DNA of 64,000 bases from assembly GCA_965262665.1 (NCBI GenBank), contig CBDHFR010000004.1:930001-994000 (forward strand). Direction: 5' to 3'. Below are positions 51,976 through 60,772 of the stretch, piece after piece. Numbering within the stretch: position 1 is the first letter of the stretch; each line of letters begins with the position of its first letter. Under the pieces are notes generated by a model that was not told the DNA's origin, made no database searches, and saw only the letters and a program-made list of their open reading frames with translations. Position numbers and translations under genes: made by a program. The stretch comes from CBDBND01 sp965262665. Its GTDB lineage: Bacteria; Pseudomonadota; Alphaproteobacteria; Rhodospirillales; Rhodospirillaceae.

Positions 51976-52806
51976 CTTAATCCGCAACGGTGAGACAGCC
52001 TTCACGTGATTAGGGTTGCGCGCCGCCTGCAACTAATTCCCGCGTCATCTTGGCATTGGGAAGGCAACCACGACCCCGACTCATGGACCGTGCGTGTAAC
52101 GGCTTACGGGCCGTCGACGTCGACCACCTGGAACCTACCGGCAAGATCCATTGTCTTTGTCCGCTGGGGATCTACACCGGGACAAACCTATGTCGGCACC
52201 GGGCCGCTATCATGGGCGCACACGTCCGCGCGATTGCAAAGCCAGATCGAGCGCAGCCTAGCCGACGAAGCGGCGGGACCGCTCGCCCAGTTGATCGCAA
52301 TTCCACAGAACGAAGCGGACCCCGATAGTGATTCAGATCAACTGGCACCGCTCAAATCGAGCATTGCGGGCGCACGCGGGAAGGCGCTGTTTGTCGAGAC
52401 CGTCAACGCCGGATGGGGTGAAGGCAAAGCGTCCGCGCCGCAAAGGGATTGGAACGCAAACAGACTGGGACCGGCACCGCCCGCACCCTTCATCGAGGCC
52501 GCGCAACAATCCTTTCAACGTGTCATTGCCGCGTGTGGGGCGAGCGTGGCGCTGTTTGATGACAGTGACGGCACAAGTAAACGTGAGGCGCTTCGACAAT
52601 GGCACCTTGGCACCGTGCGACCACTTGCGCGTGTCTTGGAAACCGAACTGTCCATGAAACTTGAAACGCCAGTCAGGTCGGTCTTTGACAACTATCCGTT
52701 GGACCTGGCCGGGCGTGCGCAAGCGTTTCAAAAGTTGGTTGCCGGTGGCGTGGCCGTCAACGAAGCACTGACCACGGCAGGACTGCTTTCAGACGATCCG
52801 GCCTAA
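51968..52806 (+). pseudogene. phage portal protein (HK97/lambda-like), 5'-truncated and frameshifted
   Basis: From the deletion join the frame reads GRDLIRNGETAF, shifts by one base near 52003, and continues IRVARRLQLIPASSWHWEGN, then FVRWGSTPGQTYVGTGPLSW and AAGPLAQLIAIPQN. A C-terminal tail typical of HK97-type portal proteins follows (VAVNEALTTAGLLSD). The portal is the ring through which phage DNA enters and exits the capsid. Without its N-terminus it is non-functional, and it is the only structural phage gene of notable size left, so the island includes a degenerate prophage. Confidence 0.7.
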
Positions 52807-52821
52807 AGCGAGGTAGCTCAT

Positions 52822-52914
52822 ATGGTGCAAATCTTTATCGACCAAGCCGACATGAGAAAGGTCGGCCAGGCGCTGAGCGAGAAACGCCGGGCGCGGGTTC
52901 TTCGCAGGGCGTGA
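52822..52914 (+). pseudogene. small phage-like ORF, probably truncated by a stop
   Basis: ATG 52822 encodes VQIFIDQADMRKVGQALSEK followed by RRARVLRRA and TGA. The pattern is reminiscent of HK97 gp10-type tail-completion proteins, which start with a short helix and an RRxLRRA stretch. The next codons after the stop (TRTAAIYVD) could continue such a protein. The join to IS21 follows at about 52960. Confidence 0.4.
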
Positions 52915-52989
52915 ACCAGAACGGCAGCGATCTACGTCGACGGATTAAGCCGACGCTGGTTGCACTTGTGCGAGCGTCACAGGCCGCGT

Positions 52990-53238
52990 TGCAAGTCAGA
53001 GGTATCGCGCGATACAGTGAAGAAGATGCTGCGGCACTCGGTGCCGCCGGGATACCGGCGCAGCGAGCCGCCGAAGCGGCCTAAGCTGGACCCGTTCACG
53101 GATATCATTGACCGCATTCTGGAAGCGGACCGCACGGTTCACCGTAAGCAGCGCCACACGGCAAAGCGGATATTCGAGCGCCTTCGCGATGAGCATGGCT
53201 TCACCGGCGGCCAGACCATCGTCAAGGATTACCTGTAG
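52990..53238 (+). pseudogene. istA: IS21-family IstA transposase, N-terminal fragment
   Basis: The plus frame reads SEVSRDTVKKMLRHSVPPGY, RRSEPPKRPKLDPFTDIIDR and IFERLRDEHGFTGGQTIVKD, ending YL and a stop. This matches the N-terminal HTH and linker region of IstA (ARDTVRKML..PPGYRR..P..LDPF...I..IL). The DDE domain is lost. It is 3.8 kb from the 45.3-46.2 kb IS21 remnant and on the opposite strand, so it is a different copy. Confidence 0.8.
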
Positions 53239-53296
53239 TGGTTCAGATGTGATCTGACAGTTGGCCGTTCTTCCGGCGGCCTCTGTTAGGTCAAGT

Positions 53297-53640
53297 TCAG
53301 TTCACGAACTTTTCCTTCCAGATTTCTTTGCCCTCGATCATGGTCTGGAACGGCGTTCTGCCGCAACACATTTTGCCCTGATGAGTGCGTTCCGTGTTGT
53401 AGTGATGTAGCCATTGATCCAGATCGTCCTGCAGCGCATCGACGCTGTCGTAGAGTCTTTTGCGGAACGCGGCCTGGTAGAACTCCTGCAGCACGGTCTT
53501 GTGAAAGCGCTCGCGGATGCCGTTTGTTTGCGGTGATTTCACCTTGGTCTTGGTGTGGTCGATATCGTTGATGGCCAGGAAGAGCTGGTAGTCGTGCTTG
53601 TCCGCTCGCCCGCAGTATTCCGTGCCCCTGTCGGTCATCT
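53297..53640 (-). pseudogene. IS481-family transposase, C-terminal fragment
   Basis: The minus strand encodes DRGTEYCGRADKHDYQLFLA, HTKTKVKSPQTNGIRERFHK, TVLQEFYQAAFRKRLYDSVD and DQWLHHYNTERTHQGKMCCG, ending at 53297. These include the second Asp region and the Glu motif (NGIRERFH) of IS481-type DDE transposases. The N-terminal half is replaced at about 53640 by an IS3 fragment. The TGATCTGACAGT sequence at 53250-53265 could be its terminal repeat. Confidence 0.8.
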
Positions 53641-53644
53641 CAGA

Positions 53645-53945
53645 CATGCGCATCTCAATCGACGGCAAAGGGCGGTTCCTCGACAACATCTTCGTCGAGC
53701 GGCTGTGGCGCACGCTCAAATACGAGTGCGTCTATCTGCACGCCTAGGAGACCGGCTCACAGGCCAGGGCGGGTATCCGTAAATGGATGGCGTTCTACAA
53801 TGACAGGCGTCCACATTCCGCCCTTGGCGGCAAGCCACCTGCCGTAGTCTATTGGCAGGCAATCGAGCAACACCAACCCGATCAGCAGGTGCAAAGAGTA
53901 GTTTAAATCACACCAGAATCTGTCCAAGGATCGGGGAGTAGCTCA
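53645..53945 (+). pseudogene. IS3-family OrfB, C-terminal fragment with an internal TAG
   Basis: The plus frame reads MRISIDGKGRFLDNIFVERL then WRTLKYECVYLHA, a TAG, ETGSQARAGIRKWMAFYNDR and RPHSALGGKPPAVVYWQAIE to TAA at 53905. IFVERLWRTLKYE is the Glu motif of IS3-family DDE transposases. The element's outer end appears to be at about 53945, after GGGGAGTAGCTCA, as is usual for this IS group. It is inactive because of truncation and the stop. Confidence 0.75.
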
Positions 53946-54109
53946 CTGTTCCCTCGCCCAGGACATGAAACGCCTTTCTGCATACAAAAGTAGTATTCGC
54001 TCGAAGATAGTGGAGAGTCCAATTTGCGATTCTGCAAAATTCACTCAGAATCTTGAAAAAGCATTCCGAACTATGTGGGAGGAATATTACAATACCCGAT
54101 CCAACTAGG
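53946..54109 (+). pseudogene. C-terminal tail of a TPR/O-GlcNAc-transferase-like protein
   Basis: Right after the IS3 end, an open frame without a start reads SLAQDMKRLSAYKSSIRSKI, VESPICDSAKFTQNLEKAF and RTMWEEYYNTRSN to TAG at 54107-54109. This resembles the last 60 residues of SPINDLY/OGT-type (GT41) proteins (LA.DL.RL...R..LR......SPL.D...FA..LE.AYR.MW). It is the same family as the broken gene on the minus strand just downstream, but a separate copy pointing towards it. The rest was lost with the IS insertion. Confidence 0.6.
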
Positions 54110-54227
54110 GGGTGCGATAAGGCAAAGCGAAACGAAACTTGCCTTCAATGATTCATTGCGTGCTTACGCAGCTCTATCCGCATTCCATAAAACAATTTTA
54201 TTGGCCTGTTGAACTGCAGGCTCTAGG

Positions 54228-56613
54228 TTAATTCGAATAAATGTCTGTTGGGCTCTGGCCGGCGGTAAATCTGTCCCACATTTTCATATAGAGAGATTCA
54301 AGATCCGCAATTTGGCGTGTTAAATAAGGGCGCTGAAGTAATAGTGTGTTCAAGCCTCGATCTGACGTCGTTCATTTTTTCGACGTCTGATGCAAGCTGA
54401 ACGGCAACAGTTTTGTAGTCTTCGTCCGTCTCAGTAATCAATTCTGGCAGTTGAACAGCGGTTAGCAAACTTGCCGCCGCGCGAGAGGCTATACTTCGAC
54501 CGGCCTTAGTGACAATGGGAACGCCAGCCCACAGGCTGTCACATCCAGTGGCATGAGCCGAATAGGGATAGCAATCAAGGAAAAGGTCCGCCAAAGAGAG
54601 ATGCGCCAGATGGTCTTCTATTGAAATGGTGGTTAATTTTTGGGCGAAGAAGAGCTTGTTCGATTCAACGCCACGAACCCCTGCTTCCTTTCGTAGGTTC
54701 TCTGCCGACCAACGGTTGCCCTCAGCCAGCCAGAGCACGCTTTCAGGAACCGCCTTTAAGATGTCACACCAGCTATGAAACTGGTGCGGCGTAATTTTGT
54801 AGGCGCTGTTAAAGCAACAAAAGATAAATCCAGCGCTTGGCAAACCAACATCGGTGCGTCTTGGCCGGTGCGTTGCTATGCTTCTTTTCCGGTCTTGGGG
54901 GAGATAACAGTTAGGCAAGTAAGAAATGTTTTCCGCATAGCCTTGTCTTTCGTTCTCTGGAATGATGATCTGATCGGCAATGAAATAGTCGATAAAGGGC
55001 ACAGCCATGGTCCCCGGATATCCCAGGTAGCTTATCTGAATTGGCGCCGGCCGGGAGGCAAGAATGCCGTTCCGGGCAATGGCCGTATATCCGTTCATGT
55101 CCACTGCGATATGAATACCGAGTTCTTGAATCTTGTCCGCAACCTCCGTATCGGATAATGACGATACATCACAAAAATATTCGAATGCTGAAGTCAGCCG
55201 CTTTGTAAACTCGGTCTCTTCGTCCGTTCTGCCGTAAGAGAAAGCGAAGATTTCGAATTTTGACCGGTCATGCAGTTCAAATACTTCGGCCGACTGATAT
55301 GCGACTGGATGTTCGTTCAAATCTGACGAGACGTAGGCAATTCTTATCTTACCGTTGGGCTTTGAAGGACTGAGATTTCGGGTGGGTTGAACATATCGCT
55401 GCCCAAACAAGGCAGCCGCTTTGCGGTGTAAGGCAGGGTCGTCGACTTTGGCAAGAAGCGGCAGCAAGTCCGAGACGTCCTTCGCGCCAATACCGCGAGC
55501 AGTCAATCTTTCCAAGTAAGATGAATACGCATCGCGGAAAACCTGTTCCAATTCCCAATCGCACATGTGGTCTTTTGTGTGCAGATACTGGATCAGGGCC
55601 ATCCAGTAGTCAGGTTTCAACGTCAATGCTTGCCTTAAGAAATCGGAGGCAAACTCCAACTCACCTTGAATACGATAAATGTTTCCGAGATTGAAATGAG
55701 CGACAGCTAAACTTGGATCAAGTGCTGTTGCCTTCTCAATGCTAGAGGCGGCGGCTCACAACCTGCCAAGATCTGCATAAATGGTTCCCAGATCGTTGTG
55801 TGCGGATGCTTTATCCGGCGTAAGGGATATGGCGTTTTCGTACCGTTCCGCTGCAGCCTCGAGATGCCCAAGGCGGGCGTATACGCGGCCCAATCCTTCA
55901 TGAGCTTTCGCAAATTCCGGATTGTAATCTAAAAACGAACTGTAAGTGCTGACGGCTTTGACGAGGTCTCCTTGGCCTTCAAAAATCGCCGCAAGATTAT
56001 AGAGTGCGCCTCTACGCTATCAGGTTGATGCTCTACCACAGCCTGATAGTGCGCTAGAGCAGATTCAATTTAGTCCCGATCATATCCGGCGGCGGCGAAG
56101 TAGTTTTCGCATTCGGTTGAGGTGAAGGCGTCGATGGCCTCGGCAATGGCGTCCCACAGGTCGTCGACGGTTCTGGCGGCGGCCTTTCTCAGGAGCGCCT
56201 TGAGTTTGGCGAAGGCCATCTCGATCGGGTTGCAGTCGGGACTGTAGGGCGGCAGATACAGCAGGGTTGCGCCGGCGGCTTCGATGGCCTGGCGGATGCC
56301 AGCGACCCGCCGCCGAAGATCATTCCCGTAACAATGCCCCATGTCTGACTCCCAAATCGCCTCGGGATATAGAATCATGGAGTGGGACGCTTGGGAATCC
56401 CCTTCGATTCACAATTCAGTCAAACCGCTCTAGGGCCTCCTCTTCCTCGCCTTTAGAGTCCATGATTTCGGCAAGAGCAAGCCGGGCCTCGGTAAATTCA
56501 GGGCGTTGTTCGAGAATAGACAGCAAATCACGGATCGCGTCCGACGGCTTTCCAGCTTTAGCCAGGCCGATGGCGTCAGTGTATGCGGAAATTAGGTCTG
56601 GAAGTGTCGTCAC
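54228..56613 (-). pseudogene. TPR-domain O-GlcNAc-transferase-like (GT41) protein, multiply disrupted
   Basis: The gene starts at ATG 56613 (MTTLPDLISAYTDAIGLAKA), with TPR repeats and then a GT41 domain (SPSKPNGKIRIAYVSSDLNE, IHIAVDMNGYTAIARNGILA, QISYLGYPGTMAVPFIDYFI, LPSAGFIFCCFNSAYKITPH, LFLDCYPYSAHATGCDSLWA). Four lesions break it: a 378-bp IS630-derived insert (56055-56432), a one-base frameshift near 56015, a TGA at 55756-55758 (GRL-stop-AAASSIEK), and a frameshift near 54312, after which QIADLESLYMKMWDRF continues to TAA 54228. The longest intact piece is 54298-55659. Such proteins transfer GlcNAc or other sugars to Ser/Thr; bacterial targets include flagellin or adhesins. Confidence 0.85.
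56055..56432 (-). mobile_element. 378-bp IS630-derived miniature element at a TA site in the GT41 gene
   Basis: The insert is bounded by TAGAGC (56055) and GCTCTA (56432), the IS630 termini, with TA at both ends as duplicated target. It encodes on the minus strand the first residues of an IS630 transposase (MGHCYGNDLRRRVAGI) joined directly to its end (RQAIEAAGATLLYLPPYSPD, CNPIEMAFAKLKALLRKAAA, YFAAAGYDRD). The middle with the first two catalytic residues is gone. Removing the insert plus one TA restores the host frame EEEEALAHYQAVVEH. It is a third IS630 type, distinct from the type A and B elements. Confidence 0.88.
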
Positions 56614-56736
56614 AACTATGAATCAAGGTCAAGTAAAGAACTGGCTGCAGACGTGCGGCGCACGCTGTATTCTAAGGACCTTGGCGTCGACAAGGGACTC
56701 TTAGTTTTGCTGCGCCGTTTCTTACGCAAAACCCAA

Positions 56737-57483
56737 CTAGGCTTCCGCCTGAATCCCCGCTAATTGCCCATTTTCTTCGCTTCTTTGTGGCGGCGGAAAC
56801 CGATATGCCGCGGCGATGATGCCGACGTTAAAAATAGGCTCCCCGAAGTTGCCGAACCATTGACCAAGATAAAACTCTGGTAATTGCGATGTTCCCGCTG
56901 CAACAAACATGAAAAGAGAACACAATGCTAGCCACTTGAACCCATGGCGCATCCACAAGGCGATGCCGACGGCGATCATGGTCAGACATATGGAAATGGC
57001 GGGAATGGGTGCCACGCTGATCCCCGGCGGTGGCGGGTTGGCCGGGTCACACACTTGTGAAACCGGCACGTTGGTGACTATGCGCAGAGTCTCGCCGTAA
57101 CAGGCCGGATAGAACTCCACTTGAAAAATATAGGGCACGTCCAAAATCATGAGGAACACGGCAACCGTGCAAAATACGCCCATGACGATCTTGTTCTTGG
57201 CAAAAGCGAACCCACTGCGCCGCAAGAACGCCCCGGCAACGATCAACAACACTGGCAGCACCTGCCAATGCATGTAATAGCGGGTGTAGGTCATGACGGT
57301 CATGACTGGTCCCTCGCCGAAAAATCTTCCGGACGCGATGGCGAAGTTGTCCAGCCACAAAAGGCTCAAGGCGAGAAATATAAGAAAGGTCGTAGCATCG
57401 CGCTGCTCGCGCCACAGCTTGACGGAATAATAAAGCACGACAAGGCACATCACCGTGTTCAACGAGTACAGAGCGGTAATCAT
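56737..57483 (-). CDS. multi-pass membrane protein of unknown function
   Basis: A 248-residue protein with about seven hydrophobic segments: ITALYSLNTVMCLVVLYYSV, TTFLIFLALSLLWLDNFAIA, WQVLPVLLIVAGAFLRR, KIVMGVFCTVAVFLMILDVP, and three later ones up to FKWLALCSLFMFVAAGTS and FNVGIIAAAYRF. Between the fourth and fifth segments is a loop with two cysteines (YPACYGE, SQVCDPANPPPPG) that may form a disulfide outside the membrane. No family is recognised. It is divergent from the 57630 hydrolase, 147 bases apart, so they may share regulation. A clean reading frame suggests a real gene. Confidence 0.7.
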   Translation of the reverse strand: MITALYSLNTVMCLVVLYYSVKLWREQRDATTFLIFLALSLLWLDNFAIASGRFFGEGPVMTVMTYTRYYMHWQVLPVLLIVAGAFLRRSGFAFAKNKIVMGVFCTVAVFLMILDVPYIFQVEFYPACYGETLRIVTNVPVSQVCDPANPPPPGISVAPIPAISICLTMIAVGIALWMRHGFKWLALCSLFMFVAAGTSQLPEFYLGQWFGNFGEPIFNVGIIAAAYRFPPPQRSEENGQLAGIQAEA

Positions 57484-57629
57484 GCGGTCTTCCCTTCCCC
57501 GCTTGGATCGTCTCTAAGGGTAATTTATCACAAAGCGAACGCCAATCTGCGGACAAGAAATCCTTATCAGCATCGGATTTCCTGCAGTGCTATGATGAAA
57601 CATTACTCTCCAAGCTAAAAGGTTGGCGC

Positions 57630-58493
57630 ATGTTTAGAGGCATGCTCTTTGCAGCATTGACTGTCTCGATACTTCCGTTTGCAACGAAGGCGCAGGACTC
57701 AACAGCTTACAACGCCTATGTGAACGGACCCTGGGGCCAAATTCATGTTTATGTGGACGGTCCAAAGGCAGTTGCGCCGCCCGCTATTGTTTTTTTGCAT
57801 CGCATGCCGTGGAACGGCACCCAGTATGGAAAGGTGCAGCCGTTTTTGGCTGAAAAAGGAATCCGGTCTATTTCCGTGGACCTGCCTGGCTACGGCATGT
57901 CCCAAGGACCCCCTTATGTTCCTGACGTATACGAATACGCTGATGTGCTGCTACCGGTCATGGATCATTTTGACCTGGAGAAAATGTATCTGGCCGGCGA
58001 TCATACCGGCGCATCCATCGTTGTAGCGTTCGCCGAACGGTATCCAGATAAACTGAATCGACTCATCGTTCATGGCCCGCCGATTTTCGACGCGGAAACC
58101 CTCGCCATGCTCAAAGCAGTGCGCGCCTATGAAGATCCCAAAGCGGACGGCAGTCATCTCATCAACAAATGGAGCATGTTAAGGCGGACATTTGACGGAA
58201 AATCCAGCCTGGAAGAACAGCATCAATCTCTAATGCAATTCATGCAGGCCGGACCCAACGAATGGTACGCTCACGAGGTCATCTACAATTACGACCTCAT
58301 TCCAGTCATAAAAAAACTCGACCTGCCGGTTCTGGTCATCACCAATCCAGGTGACTCTCTCCATGATGCGGCCCTGCAGATGCGTGACCTTAGGCCGGAT
58401 TTTGATTTTGTTGAACTAGATGTTTATGGCACCCACGCCATCTTCGACGCGGCGGAACAATGGGCGGACGGCATCGCGGCCTATATCAAGTAA
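57630..58493 (+). CDS. exported alpha/beta-fold hydrolase with GDHTG nucleophile elbow
   Basis: A 287-residue protein. A signal peptide (GMLFAALTVSILPFATKA, cut near residue 22) leads to an alpha/beta hydrolase domain: oxyanion loop VFLHRMPWNGTQ, SVDLPGYGMSQG, elbow LAGDHTGASIVV with H125 at the nucleophile position, a helical cap, and late-strand motifs VLVITNPGDSLHD (acid candidate) and DVYGTHAIFD (base). It would act in the periplasm. It shares the HTG elbow with the hydrolase at 32788 but differs in cap and is exported. GTG or ATG choice: ATG 57630 follows AAAGGTTGG. It has no close relation to the divergent membrane gene. Confidence 0.85.
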   Translation: MFRGMLFAALTVSILPFATKAQDSTAYNAYVNGPWGQIHVYVDGPKAVAPPAIVFLHRMPWNGTQYGKVQPFLAEKGIRSISVDLPGYGMSQGPPYVPDVYEYADVLLPVMDHFDLEKMYLAGDHTGASIVVAFAERYPDKLNRLIVHGPPIFDAETLAMLKAVRAYEDPKADGSHLINKWSMLRRTFDGKSSLEEQHQSLMQFMQAGPNEWYAHEVIYNYDLIPVIKKLDLPVLVITNPGDSLHDAALQMRDLRPDFDFVELDVYGTHAIFDAAEQWADGIAAYIK

Positions 58494-58498
58494 CTCAA

Positions 58499-58990
58499 TC
58501 ACTTATTCTGAGGTTTAAACCGCCATTCCCGCCAGCGCTTCCCATCGCGGTGTTCGAATACCACTAACGTTTTGACCGAACGTGTGCCGCCATCGTCTGT
58601 GGTAAAAAAGTCTTCTTCGATTTGAACCAATGTGTTGTCGGTTAAACCCCATTTGTACACATTGGCACCGAGCCATTTACCTGCGCCGAACACACCACCG
58701 ACTGCCTGACGCACCTGCTCGATACCGCGGATCCGTTCTTCAACCCCCTCCTCCGTCACTTCGTACATGGTGAAGTCGTCATCGAGACTGAGTATGGCGC
58801 CTTCGATATTTCTGTTCTCGAAGTACTCTTCCGACTGCGCGATCACTTCGGCATAAGGATTATCCGCTTCAAAAAAGCGGCTATAGGCGACCTCAAATTC
58901 ATGTTCATCCGTACTGGCGCCGTTTCCGGCGCACCCAGCCAACATTGCAGCACCAATCAGTGTAGCCGCTTTACCTATTCTCTTAATCAT
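58499..58990 (-). CDS. NTF2/SnoaL-like lipoprotein
   Basis: A 163-residue protein with a lipobox MLAGC (cysteine near residue 20). After it comes a cone-like NTF2 fold pattern: VIAQSEEYFENRNIEGAILS, DDDFTMYEVTEEGVEERIRG, then VQIEEDFFTTDDGGTRSVKT and FEHRDGKRWREWRFKPQ. SnoaL/DUF4440-like domains bind small hydrophobic ligands or act as isomerases and cyclases; no catalytic residues can be assigned. It is the last of a minus-strand set (60592 to 58499) with two NAD(P)-binding proteins. It is convergent with the hydrolase at 57630, 5 bases apart. Confidence 0.75.
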   Translation of the reverse strand: MIKRIGKAATLIGAAMLAGCAGNGASTDEHEFEVAYSRFFEADNPYAEVIAQSEEYFENRNIEGAILSLDDDFTMYEVTEEGVEERIRGIEQVRQAVGGVFGAGKWLGANVYKWGLTDNTLVQIEEDFFTTDDGGTRSVKTLVVFEHRDGKRWREWRFKPQNK

Positions 58991-59002
58991 TATTCTCTCT
59001 TT

Positions 59003-59830
59003 CTATTGACCGGCCTGTTGCGCCGCTTTTTGCCGGGCCAGGAATTTCTCGATCTCTGCGGCCGGATCCATGATGGTATCCGAATACATGCCAACGGCTG
59101 TATTCCAATACTCACCGCCTTCTACATGATCCAAAATAAAAGCCGTAAAGTCTTCGTAGGTAATTACCCGCGCGCCCGGTGTGTTTCCAGTGGTATCGAA
59201 TTGCATATCGTTGCGGGCCGGTTCCTCCACCATGAAGCCCGGTCGCAACAAAATATACTTAAGGCCGCTGGCCTCGATCATTTTTTCCATTTCGTACATG
59301 TCGTTATAGAGATGCCGGGCGTTCCAGCGCCACATGTTGCTCATGTCACCCGGTGGTGGCTTGACGGAGTCAATGTCCAACCGGTGTTCGACACCGGTGG
59401 AACTGGCCATGATCAGTTTGGTGTTGCCCTTCTCTCTCATGGCAGCGATGAGATTTTCTCCCATCACCGTGTAGATATCGACAGGACCAACCTCGGCCAT
59501 GGGGTCGGATGGTGGACCGCGCCCAATCATGGATAGCACCACTTCACCCCCGTCGAGGACGGCGTCTATGGACGCCCGGTCGTAAATGTCACCCTTATAC
59601 ATAGTCAGGTTTTCGTGCTCGATCCCAAGCTTAGACGGTGTGCGGGCGAACCCTTTGATGGTGTAGCCTTGTTCCAGACCTTGCCGGATGATTTCCTTCC
59701 CAGAACGTGCTGTGGCACCAAATAGGGCAATGATTGGTTTTTCTTCATGCCCGGCCGCCCGAAGACGCACCGGTCGCGTATTCAACGCTGTGAACGCAAA
59801 TGTTCCAGCTACAAAAGTTCTTCGTTTCAT
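59003..59830 (-). CDS. NAD(P)-binding (NmrA/SDR-like) protein with twin-arginine start
   Basis: A 275-residue protein. It opens MKRRTFVAGTFAFTALNTRP, which has the RR and hydrophobic stretch of a Tat signal. The Rossmann domain follows: PIIALFGATARSGKEIIRQG (GxxxxxG variant), GDIYDRASIDAVLDGGEVVL, and TKLIMASSTGVEH. Later parts (YNDMYEMEKMIEASGLKYIL) carry the YxxxK-like position as Y..M.K. This is the atypical/NmrA-type SDR group. If it is exported with cofactor bound, Tat secretion would fit. Same operon direction as the neighbouring 59870-60592 homologue. Confidence 0.75.
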   Translation of the reverse strand: MKRRTFVAGTFAFTALNTRPVRLRAAGHEEKPIIALFGATARSGKEIIRQGLEQGYTIKGFARTPSKLGIEHENLTMYKGDIYDRASIDAVLDGGEVVLSMIGRGPPSDPMAEVGPVDIYTVMGENLIAAMREKGNTKLIMASSTGVEHRLDIDSVKPPPGDMSNMWRWNARHLYNDMYEMEKMIEASGLKYILLRPGFMVEEPARNDMQFDTTGNTPGARVITYEDFTAFILDHVEGGEYWNTAVGMYSDTIMDPAAEIEKFLARQKAAQQAGQ

Positions 59831-59869
59831 TGTGTACCCCCGTTACCCGACTCAGACGTGAGTCGTCTT

Positions 59870-60592
59870 TTAATACTCTTCAAAACTATGGCGCTTGCCC
59901 CCGTCAATGACGCTATAGGCTTTGCCAATGGTTGAATCGTCCTCTAATGCCTTGAGAATCATCAATGCCACATCGGACCGGTTTACCGACCCTTCCGCAT
60001 ACTCCTCGACCATGATGCCGTTGCCCGTGGGTGGGCCGTCGGTTAGTCCACCCGGACGAATCAAGGTGTAGTCTAAACCGCTGGCGATCATGTGGTCCTC
60101 GCCGCGTGTTTTTTCATACATGATCTGTCGCATGAAACTTGCGTCTTCGGGAGGTTTCGCGCGATTGCGGTCGCCGGCTCCGATGGCCGTGACTTGTATG
60201 GCACGACGCAATCTGGCAGTCACAGCGGCATCCGTGACGTTACGATTACCAATATAATCGGGCCGCGGTTCGCCTCGCCGGCCGCCAAGGGAACTGATAA
60301 CGACCTTAAACGAACCTGAGGCAAAGGCTGCCTCCACATCTTCCATGTTTAAGGCATCGCCGACGAAATAGGTCACACCGAGCGGGTCCAATTGAGTTCG
60401 ATTGGAAGTCGACCGGACAAAAACGGTAACCGGAATGTCCTGCGTCCGAAGCAACTTAACTGTTTCGAGCCCGGTTCCCGCAGATCCGCCAAAGACAAGG
60501 ATTGGACCTTCAAGAGCCAGGGCGGTTGACATGCCAACCAGCACGGAAGCGACAATCGCGATGCCTTGTTTTAGCTGATCTTTCACCTGCAT
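59870..60592 (-). CDS. NAD(P)H-binding atypical SDR, probably exported
   Basis: A 240-residue protein. The N-terminal hydrophobic segment (QGIAIVASVLVGMSTALALE) acts as a signal or anchor. A Rossmann fold with GPILVFGGSAGTGLETVKLL (GGSAGTG cofactor loop) and YFVGDALNMEDVEAAFASGS follows, then RAIQVTAIGAGDRNR. EKTRGEDHMIASGLDYTLIR and PGGLTDGPPTGNGIMVEE have the pattern of NmrA-like/atypical SDRs. No YxxxK in the classic place. Related to the two neighbours at 59003 and 61451, suggesting duplication of one ancestor. Confidence 0.75.
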   Translation of the reverse strand: MQVKDQLKQGIAIVASVLVGMSTALALEGPILVFGGSAGTGLETVKLLRTQDIPVTVFVRSTSNRTQLDPLGVTYFVGDALNMEDVEAAFASGSFKVVISSLGGRRGEPRPDYIGNRNVTDAAVTARLRRAIQVTAIGAGDRNRAKPPEDASFMRQIMYEKTRGEDHMIASGLDYTLIRPGGLTDGPPTGNGIMVEEYAEGSVNRSDVALMILKALEDDSTIGKAYSVIDGGKRHSFEEY

Positions 60593-60772
60593 GGTCCGCC
60601 CCTTCTATTTGTCTCGGGTCTTGTTGTCTCAGACTATACCGCCCGGACGGGCGTCGGCCAGCAAGACCCGCGGAGCAAGATACCTGTGTTCCGCGGGGAA
60701 CCGCACTATGGACCAGGCCACGATGAACGAAGCAGCCTTGCACCTAACGCGTGCACCGCCTACTCTCTCCGA

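Noticed and set aside
52333..52731. 132-codon minus-strand ORF opposite the portal gene
   Set aside because: Portal-family patterns are on the plus strand; the minus frame has no recognisable domain.
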